In this document: positions 34,362 through 43,417 of the stretch, one piece after another
How the letters are laid out: each line of letters begins with the position of its first letter
Position numbering within the stretch: position 1 is the stretch's first letter
NCBI RefSeq assembly: GCF_002837275.1
Contig: NZ_NXIF01000017.1
Coordinates: 1 to 56,932 of the forward strand
Length of the DNA: 56,932 nucleotides
Direction of reading: 5' to 3'
Source: Malaciobacter halophilus
GTDB taxonomy: Bacteria; Campylobacterota; Campylobacteria; Campylobacterales; Arcobacteraceae
Position numbers and translations under genes: made by a program
Notes under the pieces: generated by a model
What the model was told of the DNA's origin: nothing
Databases searched by the model: none
The model's input: the letters and a program-made list of their open reading frames with translations, nothing else

Positions 34362-34490
34362 GGAAGAAAGCTATCCTTTCAAGATACGCCTAAACCAAAA
34401 TTAAATATCTCAATTAATTATGAATAAAAGAGGTTTTAACCCTTATAAAATTAGGCACCTAAGAATCAGTGATTATTCCTTTATTAAATT
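34362..34490 (+). pseudogene. Decayed fragment of the folK 3' end
   Basis: The stretch from 34362 reads GGAAGAAAGC then ATCCTTTCAAGAT, matching folK at 32941 onward (about 27 of the first 30 bases), and 34462-34483 is identical over 22 bases to folK 33060-33081. Between these anchors the fragment is 19 bases shorter than folK (101 against 120), which shifts the frame, and the middle part has drifted. It is thus a broken duplicate of the last third of folK lying between the two mnmA genes. Confidence 0.8.
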
Positions 34491-34524
34491 ATAGTTTCAA
34501 AATAGAAGTTTTTAAAGGTAAAAT

Positions 34525-35559
34525 ATGAAAAAAGTTATGGTTGGAATGAGTGGTGGAATTGATTCATCAGTTACAGCTTATATGTTAAAAAAACAGGGCT
34601 ATGAAGTAGAAGGTGTTTATCTCAAACTTCACAATAGAACAGATGGATACCATGAATCAAATATCAAACATATACAAAATGTTACAAATTTTCTTGGTAT
34701 AAAATACCATGTTTTAGATATTGCTGATGATTTTACAAAAGAAGTATATGATTATTTTGTTAACTCTTATTTAGAAGGAACTACACCTAATCCATGTGTT
34801 AAGTGCAATAGACAAATAAAATTTGGAAAAATGTTAGAGTTTGCTAAAGAGCATAAAGCTTCATACTTAGCAACAGGTCACTATGCAAAAACTGATGGTG
34901 AGTTTATTTATGAAGCAGAAGATAAATCAAAAGACCAAAGCTATTTTCTTTCACAAGTTGAAAAAGAAGCCTTACCATATATGATGTTTCCTATGAGTAA
35001 TTATAAAAAAGAAGATATTGTTAAACTTGGTGAGAAATTAGATAATGTATATAAAAAAATTGCCCAAAAAAATGAATCTCAAGAGATTTGTTTTGTTGAT
35101 ACAGTTTACACTGATGTTGTAAAAAGACATGCAAATATTGATATACCTGGAAAAGTACTTGATGAGAAAGGAAATGAAATAGGTACACATAAAGGTTATA
35201 TGCACTATACAATTGGTAAAAGAAGAGGATTTAGAGTTCATGGTGCACAAGAACCACACTTTGTAAAATCTTTAAATCCAAAAAATAATACTATTGTTGT
35301 TGGGAAAAAAGAGTCTTTAGAAGTAAATAGTGTAGAAGCAAATAATTTAAATATGTATATTGATACTACTAATTTTAAGTGCGGTGTAAAATTAAGATAT
35401 CGAAGTGTACTACTTCCTTGTGAAGTAACTATTAAAAATGATATTGCACATATCAAACTTGATAAATCTGCATTTGGTGTTGCAGCTGGTCAGCTAGCAG
35501 TATTTTATCTGGATGAAAAAGTCATAGGAAGTGGTTGGATTACTAAAACTTCTAAATAA
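34525..35559 (+). CDS. mnmA: tRNA 2-thiouridylase MnmA, copy 2 (Campylobacterota type)
   Basis: 344-aa MnmA with PP-loop SGGIDSS (about 9-15), catalytic Cys94 in CVKCNRQIKF and Cys189 in SQEICFVD. It is shorter than copy 1 and lacks the RNWE and GIGIGG features; the overall form matches the MnmA usual in Campylobacterota, so this is likely the ancestral gene. Both copies keep all catalytic residues. The ribosome site AAAGG (34514-34518) fits the ATG at 34525. Only the folK remnant separates it from copy 1. Confidence 0.9.
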   Translation: MKKVMVGMSGGIDSSVTAYMLKKQGYEVEGVYLKLHNRTDGYHESNIKHIQNVTNFLGIKYHVLDIADDFTKEVYDYFVNSYLEGTTPNPCVKCNRQIKFGKMLEFAKEHKASYLATGHYAKTDGEFIYEAEDKSKDQSYFLSQVEKEALPYMMFPMSNYKKEDIVKLGEKLDNVYKKIAQKNESQEICFVDTVYTDVVKRHANIDIPGKVLDEKGNEIGTHKGYMHYTIGKRRGFRVHGAQEPHFVKSLNPKNNTIVVGKKESLEVNSVEANNLNMYIDTTNFKCGVKLRYRSVLLPCEVTIKNDIAHIKLDKSAFGVAAGQLAVFYLDEKVIGSGWITKTSK

Positions 35560-35666
35560 CAAAATAGAGTCTAAGAGAGTAGGAGGAGAGACTCTCTTAA
35601 ACTATTGCTTTTAAAAGCTCTTGTTAACAAAATGACTAGATATACAAATGTATATATAATCTTTTT

Positions 35667-35811
35667 AGGTGCTGTACACTTTAGCACTTTTTATTACATT
35701 GATTAATGTAATACCAACTTTTAGTAAGTTCTGCACTCTTACAAAAAGTAACTAATTTTAAACCTCGTGTGTGCAAATAGATACTTTAAATCTATTTGTC
35801 TTTTTGTTTTT
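35667..35811 (+). ncRNA. Candidate structured small RNA
   Basis: A promoter-like ATGACT (35632-35637), 17-bp spacer and TATAAT (35655-35660) precede about 140 nt with no reading frame. This stretch folds into three local hairpins (35669-35687; 35692-35713 with 9-bp arms; 35718-35748) and ends in a terminator with CAAATAGAT / ATCTATTTG arms (35774-35798) plus a T-run to 35811. I cannot match it to 6S, SRP or tmRNA by eye. It could instead be the leader of prs or a series of terminators. Confidence 0.35.
35774..35811 (+). terminator. Rho-independent terminator upstream of prs
   Basis: Nine-bp perfect stem (35774-35782 / 35790-35798), 7-nt loop, then TCTTTTTGTTTTT. A textbook intrinsic terminator with no annotated gene right before it. 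Confidence 0.8.
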
Positions 35812-35979
35812 AGAAAACATTAAAATTATAACACTTAAATATCTCTTTTTTTATATTTTTACTGTATAATTTTTATTCATTTTTATTATATACTTTTTAT
35901 TTCTTTACATATAAATTCAATATAAGTACTATTTAGATAAAATCGCAATAATAAATACTCAACACAAGGAAAGAAAATA

Positions 35980-36912
35980 ATGTCATGTTTTAAACTTTTT
36001 AGTGGTTCTGCTAATCCTGAATTTGCCAAAAAGGTTGGAGAATATCTAAATGAGCCAATTGGTGAAGCTAAATTGAATAAATTTAGTGATGGAGAAATCT
36101 CTGTTCAAGTTACTGAAAGTGTAAGAGGACAAGATGTATTCATTATCCAACCAACATGTGCTCCTACAAATGATAATCTAATGGAACTATTAATTATGAT
36201 TGATGCATTAAAAAGATCAAGTGCAAAATCAATCTCTGCTGTAATCCCATATTATGGTTATGCAAGGCAAGATAGAAAAGCTGCTCCAAGAGTTCCAATT
36301 TCGGCTAAATTAGTTGCTGACTTATTAGAAAAAGCTGGTATTCACAGAGTGATTACTATTGACTTACACGCTGCTCAGATTCAAGGTTTTTTTAATGTTC
36401 CAGTAGATAACTTATTTGGTTCAATTATGTTTGTTGACTATATTAGATCTAAAAAATTAGCAAACCCTATTATTGCTAGTCCAGATATTGGTGGAGTTGC
36501 AAGAGCTAGAAGTTATGCTAATAAATTAGATTATGATTTAGTAATTGTAGATAAAAAAAGAGAAAAAGCAAATGTTGCAGAAGTTATGAATATCATTGGT
36601 GATGTAAATGGTAAAGATGTAATTTTAGTTGATGATATGGTTGATACGGCTGGAACATTAGTTAAGGCTGCAGAAGTTCTTAAGAAAAGAGGAGCAACAT
36701 CTGTAATGGCTTGTTGTACTCATGGTGTATTAAGTGGTCCTGCTTATGAAAGAATTGAAAATGGTGTTTTAGATGAATTAGTGATTTCTGATACAATTCC
36801 TGCAAAACAAAAATCTGAAAAAATTACAGTTTTAACGGCTTCTGGTATTATAGGAGAGACGATTAAAAGAATTCACAATAATGAGTCAGTTAACTCAATT
36901 TTCAAGTATTAA
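35980..36912 (+). CDS. prs: Ribose-phosphate pyrophosphokinase
   Basis: 310-aa PRPP synthetase, making phosphoribosyl pyrophosphate from ribose 5-phosphate and ATP for nucleotide, His and Trp synthesis. Seen: FSDGEISVQ, PYYGYARQDRKAAPRVPISAKLVADLL, the DLHAAQIQGFF loop and the PRPP-binding VDDMVDTAGTL. Length and motifs are fully typical of the class I bacterial enzyme. A ribosome site AAGGAAAG precedes the ATG. Monocistronic, followed by a weak hairpin (36918-36944). Confidence 0.97.
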   Translation: MSCFKLFSGSANPEFAKKVGEYLNEPIGEAKLNKFSDGEISVQVTESVRGQDVFIIQPTCAPTNDNLMELLIMIDALKRSSAKSISAVIPYYGYARQDRKAAPRVPISAKLVADLLEKAGIHRVITIDLHAAQIQGFFNVPVDNLFGSIMFVDYIRSKKLANPIIASPDIGGVARARSYANKLDYDLVIVDKKREKANVAEVMNIIGDVNGKDVILVDDMVDTAGTLVKAAEVLKKRGATSVMACCTHGVLSGPAYERIENGVLDELVISDTIPAKQKSEKITVLTASGIIGETIKRIHNNESVNSIFKY

Positions 36913-36987
36913 ATTAGTTTTGTTATTTAAAACATTTAACAAAAGGTTTTAGATATATTAAATAAAACATAAAAACAAGGAAAATTT

Positions 36988-38019
36988 ATGAAAAAGGTAC
37001 TATTATCAACAGTATTATGTGCAAGTTTAATGTTTGCAGCAGATAGTTCTTACAAATATGAAATAACTCCATTAGTAGGTGGTGTTGTAACTGAAGGGAA
37101 TACTGACCTTGATAGCCACTATGGAGTTGGTGGTTTAAGTTTAGGATTTAACCTTGATGAGAGTATGTTTGACCAAATTGAATTAGGTTTCTTAAGAAGT
37201 TTAGGTGATGTAGATTATGATAAAGGTGGAGATACTTCTATTTCAAGAATCTTTACAAATGTTATAAAAAATTATGAACTTACAAATAATACATCATTAT
37301 ATGCTTTAGTAGGTGCAGGTGTTGAAGTTTTTGGACATGAAGCATATGATAATGAAAGTGGTGTATTTGGAAACTATGGTGTTGGGTTAAGATATAATAT
37401 AAGTGATGATTTGATATTTAAAACAGATGTAAGACATCTAATTGAAACAGACCATGGCGATAATAATTTACTTTATACTTTTGGGCTAGCTATTCCATTT
37501 GGAAAAAAAGCGACAAATGTAACAAAACAAGAGCCAGTTAAACAAGAAGTTAAACCAGAACCTGTTAAACAAGTTGAGCCTAAAAAAGTAGTTCTTGATA
37601 CTGATGGAGATGGTGTAATTGATTCAAAAGATGAGTGTGCAAATACACCAAAAGGTGATTTTGTAGATGAAAAAGGTTGTTCATTAAAAACTGATTTAAA
37701 TATTAATTTTGCTTTTGATAGTTCAAAAATTAATAATTCATATGAATCAAAAATCAAAAAATTTGCAGAGTTTATGAAGGCTTTCCCTTCAACAAAAGCA
37801 AAAATTGAAGCACATACAGACTCAATTGGTACAGAAAAGTATAATCAAAAACTTTCTGAAAGAAGAGCTGCTTCTACAGTTGAAGCACTTAAAGCTTATA
37901 AAATTGATGCCAAAAGATTAAAATGGCATGGATATGGAGAATCAAAACCTCTTGCAACTAATGCTACAAAAGAGGGAAGAGCTAAAAATAGAAGAGTTGA
38001 AGCTACAATAGTAAAATAA
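36988..38019 (+). CDS. OmpA-family outer membrane protein
   Basis: 343 aa: signal peptide (about 1-18, MKKVLLSTVLCASLMFA), an eight-strand beta-barrel-like N-terminal domain (about 20-175), a Pro/Lys/Val-rich linker (about 176-205), a thrombospondin type 3-like calcium motif DTDGDGVIDSKDEC with a Cys pair, and a C-terminal OmpA domain (about 235-343) with AHTDSIGTEKYNQKLSERRA and RRVEATI, which binds peptidoglycan. It links outer membrane to cell wall, like CadF or OmpA of related species. Monocistronic with its own terminator. Confidence 0.88.
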   Translation: MKKVLLSTVLCASLMFAADSSYKYEITPLVGGVVTEGNTDLDSHYGVGGLSLGFNLDESMFDQIELGFLRSLGDVDYDKGGDTSISRIFTNVIKNYELTNNTSLYALVGAGVEVFGHEAYDNESGVFGNYGVGLRYNISDDLIFKTDVRHLIETDHGDNNLLYTFGLAIPFGKKATNVTKQEPVKQEVKPEPVKQVEPKKVVLDTDGDGVIDSKDECANTPKGDFVDEKGCSLKTDLNINFAFDSSKINNSYESKIKKFAEFMKAFPSTKAKIEAHTDSIGTEKYNQKLSERRAASTVEALKAYKIDAKRLKWHGYGESKPLATNATKEGRAKNRRVEATIVK

Positions 38020-38035
38020 TATTTTACTAAAAATT

Positions 38036-38064
38036 TAAAAGATAGGAAAAACTCCTATCTTTTA
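38036..38064 (+). terminator. Terminator after the OmpA-like gene
   Basis: TAAAAGATAGGA / TCCTATCTTTTA, 12-bp perfect arms and a 5-nt loop. Confidence 0.8.
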
Positions 38065-38142
38065 ACAACTACAATAACTTAATAACTACATAACATTATT
38101 TTAGATATAATCGCGTAAAATATAATAAAATAGGATACTACT

Positions 38143-39930
38143 TTGCAAAAAAACATTAGAAATTTTAGTATTATTGCACATATTGATCATGGAAAATCAA
38201 CATTAGCAGATAGAATTATTCAAGAGTGTGGAGCAGTTTCAAATAGAGAACTTTCAGCACAAATGATGGATACTATGGATATTGAGCAAGAAAGAGGAAT
38301 TACTATTAAAGCTCAAAGTGTTAGATTAAACTATGAAAAAGATGGACAAAAGTATATTCTTAACCTAATAGACACTCCAGGTCACGTTGACTTTTCATAT
38401 GAAGTTAGTAGAAGTTTAGCTTCTTCTGAAGGAGCTTTACTTATTGTTGATTCAACTCAAGGGGTTGAAGCACAAACAATTGCAAATGTTTATATTGCAC
38501 TTGAAAATGATTTAGAATTACTTCCAGTAGTAAATAAAATCGACCTACCTTCAGCAGACCCTGATAGAGTTTTAGAAGAGACAGAAGAGGCAATTGGGTT
38601 AGATTGTACTGAACATAATTTAATTAGTGCTAAAACTGGTTTAGGAGTAAAAGAGCTAATTGATTCAATTGTACAAAGAGTTCCAGCACCAAACGGAGAT
38701 GAAAATGCTCCAACTAAAGCTTTAATCTATGACTCATGGTTTGATAACTACCTTGGAGCATTAGCACTTGTAAGAGTTTATGATGGAAGTATAAAAAAAG
38801 GTCAAGTTCTTAAGATGATGAATACAAAAGTTGAACATCCAGTACTTGATTTAATGTATCCTCATCCAATAAAAAGAGAAAAAACAAAAGAGATTAAAAC
38901 AGGAGAGATTGGAATTGTTGTACTAGGATTAAAAACACTAGATGGAATTGCTGTTGGGGATACAATGACTGATGCAAAAAATCCAACACAAAAACCAATT
39001 GGTGGATTTGAACCTGCAAAACCATTTGTATTTGCTGGACTTTATCCAATAGAAACAGATAAGTTTGAAGATTTAAGAGAGGCTCTTGTAAAGCTTCAAT
39101 TAAATGACTCTTCAATCTCTTTTGAACCTGAAAGTTCAGCAGCACTTGGAAGTGGTTTTAGGACAGGTTTTCTTGGTATGCTTCATATGGAAGTTATAAA
39201 AGAGAGACTTGAAAGAGAGTTTGGCTTAGATTTAATTGCAACAGCACCAACTGTTGTATATGAAGTAGAAAAAAAAGATGGTGAAAGAATTGAGATTCAA
39301 AACCCTTCTGAATTACCTGAACCAAACTATATAGAAACAATTTATGAACCATATGTAAAAGCTACAATTTTAGTTCCAGATGAGTTTTTAGGAAATGTAA
39401 TTAAGCTTTTAAATGAAAAAAGAGGAATTCAAATCAAAATGGATTACTTAGGGAAAAGGGTTTTATTAGAGTATGATATTCCTATGAATGAAATAGTAAT
39501 GGATTTTTATGATAAATTAAAATCAACTACTAAAGGTTATGCATCATTTGATTATGAGCCTATAGGATTTAGACCAGGTGAACTTAAAAAACTTGATATT
39601 AGAGTTGCTGGTGATATTGTTGATGCTCTTTCAATTATTGTTCCGGAAGATAAAGCTGTTTCAAGGGGAAGAGAGTTCATTAAAGCACTTAAAGAGTTAA
39701 TTCCAAGACAGCTATTTGAAGTTGCAGTTCAAGCAAGTATTGGTACTACAATTATTGCAAGAGAGACTGTAAAATCAATGGGTAAAAATGTTACTGCAAA
39801 ATGTTATGGTGGGGATATTACAAGAAAAAGAAAACTATTAGAGAAACAAAAAGCTGGTAAAAAAAGAATGAAAGCTATTGGTAAAGTAAATGTACCACAA
39901 GAAGCTTTTATGGCTGTACTTAAAATATAA
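38143..39930 (+). CDS. lepA: Elongation factor 4 (back-translocating GTPase LepA)
   Basis: 595-aa translational GTPase. G1 [15 protein letters not shown]3 DTPGHVDF and G4 NKIDLPSA are clear, followed by EF-G-like domains and the LepA-specific C-terminal domain (ending [22 protein letters not shown]). The start is TTG at 38143, supported by AGGA at 38133-38136; the reading begins [18 protein letters not shown] as in other LepA proteins. Converges on the yceI-type gene through a shared terminator. Confidence 0.97.
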   Translation: MQKNIRNFSIIAHIDHGKSTLADRIIQECGAVSNRELSAQMMDTMDIEQERGITIKAQSVRLNYEKDGQKYILNLIDTPGHVDFSYEVSRSLASSEGALLIVDSTQGVEAQTIANVYIALENDLELLPVVNKIDLPSADPDRVLEETEEAIGLDCTEHNLISAKTGLGVKELIDSIVQRVPAPNGDENAPTKALIYDSWFDNYLGALALVRVYDGSIKKGQVLKMMNTKVEHPVLDLMYPHPIKREKTKEIKTGEIGIVVLGLKTLDGIAVGDTMTDAKNPTQKPIGGFEPAKPFVFAGLYPIETDKFEDLREALVKLQLNDSSISFEPESSAALGSGFRTGFLGMLHMEVIKERLEREFGLDLIATAPTVVYEVEKKDGERIEIQNPSELPEPNYIETIYEPYVKATILVPDEFLGNVIKLLNEKRGIQIKMDYLGKRVLLEYDIPMNEIVMDFYDKLKSTTKGYASFDYEPIGFRPGELKKLDIRVAGDIVDALSIIVPEDKAVSRGREFIKALKELIPRQLFEVAVQASIGTTIIARETVKSMGKNVTAKCYGGDITRKRKLLEKQKAGKKRMKAIGKVNVPQEAFMAVLKI

Positions 39931-39944
39931 TAAATCTTTAATAT

Positions 39945-39972
39945 TAACAAGCAGTATAAATACTGCTTGTTA
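39945..39972. terminator. Shared terminator between lepA and the YceI gene
   Basis: TAACAAGCAGTA / TACTGCTTGTTA, 12-bp perfect arms with a 4-nt loop, lying between convergent genes 2 bp from the minus-strand stop codon. Confidence 0.8.
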
Positions 39973-39974
39973 TA

Positions 39975-40526
39975 CTACTTTTTAAAAGGTAATTCAAAAG
40001 ATATAGTCACTTCTGAAAATGTTTTTCCTTTATGTAAATCAAAACACTCTTTAGCAAACTTTGAAAATGATTCACTCATACTATAATCTAAAATATCAAT
40101 CACACCAGTTGCAATTACTTTTTTATCTTCTACGTGATATTTCATAGGTACTTGTTTTAGAACTTTATTCATTTCTAAATCCAATAAGATTATATTTTTT
40201 TCTAAATTAACCTCTTTTATTGAAGCTACAACTTTTTGTGAACTTTTTAAAGAAAAAAGTGTATTTATCATACTTTTATTTCTAACTTCTAAACCAGACT
40301 CTAAACTTAAAGAGTCTATTTTAACTTTAGCACTTTTTAAAAACTTTACAAAATCTTCACTTTTTTTTATCTGCAAATCAATTTTTTTAAATGTACCTGA
40401 TACACCAATTTTTTCTTCTGTTTTATAGCCTGTCCACCCTACTTTTAAATTACCATTTAACTCATATGCATTTAAGCCTATTGATGCAAATAAAAAAATG
40501 ATTCCAATAATTAGTCTATTTTTCAT
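39975..40526 (-). CDS. YceI-family periplasmic protein
   Basis: 183 aa with a cleavable signal peptide (about 1-20, ending GLNAYE) and a YceI lipocalin-like domain. Family features are the N-terminal LKVGWTGYK strand, a VSGTFKKIDLQI segment and the ending EVTISFELPFKK. YceI proteins bind isoprenoid lipids such as polyisoprenols or quinones in the periplasm; the ligand here is unknown. Monocistronic, divergent from the comF-like gene. Sequence divergence from textbook YceI makes the assignment moderately firm. Confidence 0.75.
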   Translation of the reverse strand: MKNRLIIGIIFLFASIGLNAYELNGNLKVGWTGYKTEEKIGVSGTFKKIDLQIKKSEDFVKFLKSAKVKIDSLSLESGLEVRNKSMINTLFSLKSSQKVVASIKEVNLEKNIILLDLEMNKVLKQVPMKYHVEDKKVIATGVIDILDYSMSESFSKFAKECFDLHKGKTFSEVTISFELPFKK

Positions 40527-40624
40527 AACAACTCCTTTCTTTTCATCTTATATAATTTAATATTTAATTAAGATAATATTAATAAATTAACTACTTTTTT
40601 AAATAACTTATAATATTATTTTAT

Positions 40625-41197
40625 ATGCGTTGTATATCATGTGAAAAACTATCATTTGAAATTATTTGTAAAAGTTGTCAAAAAAAATATTTACAGCCCT
40701 CTTTGCATAAAAGAGAGATTGAACAAGACTTTTTTAATTACTCATTTTATGCATTAAGTGATATAGAAGAGCTAATAAACTCCAAATACTATTTTTATGG
40801 AGATAGAGTATTTAATATTTTAGCAAAACTATCTTTTCAAACATTTGCTAAAAATTTTAATTTTAAAGAAAATATTTATGCAATCCCAATTGATGACCAT
40901 ACAAGGCGTGAATTTTCTCATACTGCAATTCTTGTAAAGTATCTAAACTCAAAATACATAAGACCTAAAACAAACTGTTTAAAAGCAAAAAATAGAGTAA
41001 AATATGCAGGTAAAGATTTAAAATTTAGGCAAAATAATCCAAGGAATTTCAAACTATCAAATTTATATAATAAAACAACAATTTTATGTGATGATTTAAT
41101 CACTACAGGTGCTACAATATTAGAAGGTAAAAAAGTTTTAGAGAAAAAAAAGAATAATGTTCTTTTTTCTTTAACCCTAGCTGATGCAAAAATTTAG
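40625..41197 (+). CDS. ComF-type phosphoribosyltransferase-like protein
   Basis: 190-aa protein with an N-terminal zinc-binding pattern (MRCISCEKL...CKSCQKKY, two CxxC pairs) and a C-terminal phosphoribosyltransferase fold with the PRPP loop TILCDDLITTGATILEG. This is the ComFC/GntX class, needed for DNA uptake in competent bacteria; Arcobacter-type hosts may be competent, but other competence genes are not in the window. No ribosome site is visible and a TATAAT (40609-40614) is only 11 bp from the ATG, so the mRNA may be leaderless. It lies 30 bp before hisH. Confidence 0.8.
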   Translation: MRCISCEKLSFEIICKSCQKKYLQPSLHKREIEQDFFNYSFYALSDIEELINSKYYFYGDRVFNILAKLSFQTFAKNFNFKENIYAIPIDDHTRREFSHTAILVKYLNSKYIRPKTNCLKAKNRVKYAGKDLKFRQNNPRNFKLSNLYNKTTILCDDLITTGATILEGKKVLEKKKNNVLFSLTLADAKI

Positions 41198-41226
41198 TAT
41201 AATCATTTTATTTAGAGGGCGAAATT

Positions 41227-41832
41227 GTGATAGGAATTATTGATTATAATATGGGAAATCTAGCAAGTGTATATAATGCTTGCCATCTTTTAGATACAAA
41301 AGCATCAATTGTAAAAGACCCAGAAGAGTTAAAACAGTTTGACAGAATAATTTTACCAGGAGTTGGGGCTTTTGCTGATGCAATGCAACATTTAAACACA
41401 ACTGGTATGAAAGAGGCTGTATTGGAGTTTTCAAAAAGTGGAAAACCTATGATTGGAATTTGTCTTGGGATGCAACTACTTTTTGAAAGTTCAGAAGAGT
41501 TTGGACATACTAAAGGTTTAGGCTTAATCAAAGGAAAAATTGAAAAGTTTGATAAATCTAAAATGCATGAAGATTTCAAAATTCCACATATGGGATGGAA
41601 CACTATTGAAAATAAACAACATAAACTCTTTGAGGGATTAAATAACCCTTATTTATATTTTGTACATTCATACCATGCAGTTACTGATGAAAATAATATC
41701 ATAGGTAAAACAACGTATGGATATGAGTTTGCAAGTGCTGTTAATAAAGATAATATCTTTGGTTTTCAACCACACCCTGAAAAATCTCATGATAATGGAT
41801 TAAAAATTCTTGAAAACTTTATGAAATTATAA
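41227..41832 (+). CDS. hisH: Imidazole glycerol phosphate synthase, glutaminase subunit
   Basis: 201-aa class I glutamine amidotransferase that supplies ammonia to HisF in histidine synthesis. Catalytic Cys in GICLGMQLLFE and the His/Glu pair in GFQPHPEKSHDNGL are visible, as are the N-terminal IIDYNMGNLASV and GVGAFADAM. The start is GTG at 41227, preceded by AGGGCGA. HisA follows after one SDR gene, but hisF is not in the window. Confidence 0.95.
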   Translation: MIGIIDYNMGNLASVYNACHLLDTKASIVKDPEELKQFDRIILPGVGAFADAMQHLNTTGMKEAVLEFSKSGKPMIGICLGMQLLFESSEEFGHTKGLGLIKGKIEKFDKSKMHEDFKIPHMGWNTIENKQHKLFEGLNNPYLYFVHSYHAVTDENNIIGKTTYGYEFASAVNKDNIFGFQPHPEKSHDNGLKILENFMKL

Positions 41833-41847
41833 AATAAAGGAGAGATT

Positions 41848-42687
41848 ATGAATACTATAGCAATAACGGGAGCAAGTGGTTTTGTAGGAACTTCTCTTAG
41901 AAATTTCTTTGAAAAATATGGATATAAAGTAGTTTCTATAAAAAGAGAGATTTTAGATGATAAAATTGAACTTCAAAATATAGTATCCTCAAGTCAAATA
42001 GTTATAAATTTAGCAGGTGCAAATATTATTAATAGATGGACAAAAGAGTACAAAGAGTTACTTTATTCAAGTAGAATAGATACTACTTCTAAATTAGTAG
42101 AGGCTATAAATAGCGTAGAAACAAAACCAAAACTACTTATTTCTACTTCTGCTGTTGGGATTTATGATAATAAAGACACTTATACAGAAGATGGAAAATT
42201 TGCAGATGATTTTTTATCAAAACTTTGTCAAAGATGGGAAGAAGAAGCAAAAAAAGCACAAACAAAAGTTTCAATTTTTAGATTTGGTATAGTTTTAGGG
42301 AAAAATGGAGGAGCTCTTGCAAAAATGATAACTCCTTTTAAACTTGGTCTTGGAGGAGTGATTGGAAGTGGTAATCAAGCTTTTTCTTTTATCCATATAG
42401 ATGACTTATTAAATGCTTACAAATTTGTAATTGATAACAATTTAGCAGATACGTTTAATTTAACTGCACCAAAACCTACAACAAATTTAGGATTAACTAG
42501 AGCCTTAGGGAAAGCACTAAAAAAACCAACTATCTTTCCTGTTCCTGAATTTGTTTTAAAGCTTATTTTTAGTGAAGGGGCAAAAGTATTAACAGATGGG
42601 CAAGATGTTGTTCCAAAAAAACTCTTAGATTTGGGATTTGAGTTTAAACATAAAGATATTCAAGAGACTGTAAATAGTTTAGTTTAA
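41848..42687 (+). CDS. TIGR01777-type NAD(P)-dependent epimerase
   Basis: 279-aa extended SDR protein related to YfcH. N-terminal nucleotide-binding ITGASGFVGTSLRNFF, the NLAGANIINRWTKEYKELLYSSRI family segment, STSAVGIYD active-site region with YxxxE variant, and a C-terminal DUF1731-like part (PKKLLDLGFEFKHKDIQETV). The substrate is not known. It sits between hisH and hisA with 15- and 21-bp gaps, so it is co-transcribed with histidine genes without an obvious link. Confidence 0.85.
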   Translation: MNTIAITGASGFVGTSLRNFFEKYGYKVVSIKREILDDKIELQNIVSSSQIVINLAGANIINRWTKEYKELLYSSRIDTTSKLVEAINSVETKPKLLISTSAVGIYDNKDTYTEDGKFADDFLSKLCQRWEEEAKKAQTKVSIFRFGIVLGKNGGALAKMITPFKLGLGGVIGSGNQAFSFIHIDDLLNAYKFVIDNNLADTFNLTAPKPTTNLGLTRALGKALKKPTIFPVPEFVLKLIFSEGAKVLTDGQDVVPKKLLDLGFEFKHKDIQETVNSLV

Positions 42688-42708
42688 AAAGGGAGATTAA
42701 TAATTAAC

Positions 42709-43416
42709 ATGGATATATTACCAGCAATAGATTTAAAAGATGGCAAAGCTGTAAGATTAAGTAAGGGATTAATGAATAGTGCAAAAATCTATTCAGATGA
42801 ACCTTGGCAAGTTGCAAAAAGATTTGAAGAACTTGGAAGCAAATGGGTTCATATTGTTGATTTAAATGGAGCCTTTGCAGGAAAACCTGCCAATTTAGAG
42901 CAGATTAAAAAAATCAGAGAAAACTGTAATTTAAAGATTGAACTTGGCGGTGGAATCAGAGATGAAGAAACAATAAAAATGTATGTTGAACTTGGTGTTG
43001 ACAGATTAATACTAGGTTCAATTGCAGTAAAAAATCCACAATTTGTTAAAGAAATGGCTTCTAAATATCCAATTGCTGTTGGAATAGATGCAAAAGATGG
43101 AATGGTTGCAGTAGAAGGCTGGGCAGAAGTATCTAATATGAAAGCAACAACTTTAGCAAAAGAGTTTGCAAGTGCTGGAGTAGAAGCTATTATTTGTACT
43201 GATATTTCAAAAGATGGAATGCTTTGTGGAGTAAATGTAGAGTTTACAAAAGATATTGCTCTTGCTAGTAAAGTAGATACTATTGCAAGTGGTGGAGTAA
43301 AAGATATTTCTGATATTGTAAATTGTAAAAACAATGGAAATATTGCTGGAGTTATTGTAGGGAAAGCTTTTTATGAAGGCACTTTAGATTTAGAAGAGGC
43401 TTTTAAAATATTATAA
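42709..43416 (+). CDS. hisA: ProFAR isomerase
   Basis: 235-aa TIM-barrel isomerase of histidine synthesis. Seen: N-terminal [18 protein letters not shown] with the catalytic Asp, [50 protein letters not shown] with the second catalytic Asp, and [10 protein letters not shown]. The ATG at 42709 is preceded by AGGGAGA about 15 nt upstream. Followed by a coupled small membrane peptide. Confidence 0.95.
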   Translation: MDILPAIDLKDGKAVRLSKGLMNSAKIYSDEPWQVAKRFEELGSKWVHIVDLNGAFAGKPANLEQIKKIRENCNLKIELGGGIRDEETIKMYVELGVDRLILGSIAVKNPQFVKEMASKYPIAVGIDAKDGMVAVEGWAEVSNMKATTLAKEFASAGVEAIICTDISKDGMLCGVNVEFTKDIALASKVDTIASGGVKDISDIVNCKNNGNIAGVIVGKAFYEGTLDLEEAFKIL

Positions 43417-43417
43417 T

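Larger units (their letters stand above)
35560..35979. other. 420-bp gap between mnmA and prs
   Basis: No reading frame of note. It holds an inverted repeat (35572-35599, TAAGAGAGT / ACTCTCTTA) that may end mnmA transcription, a candidate small RNA unit (35632-35811), and an AT-rich prs promoter region with TATAAT-like boxes near 35870. Confidence 0.5.

Noticed and set aside
33188-35559. Simple tandem duplication of folK-mnmA
   Set aside because: The two MnmA proteins differ too much in length and motifs to be recent copies, although the folK remnant is clearly duplicated.
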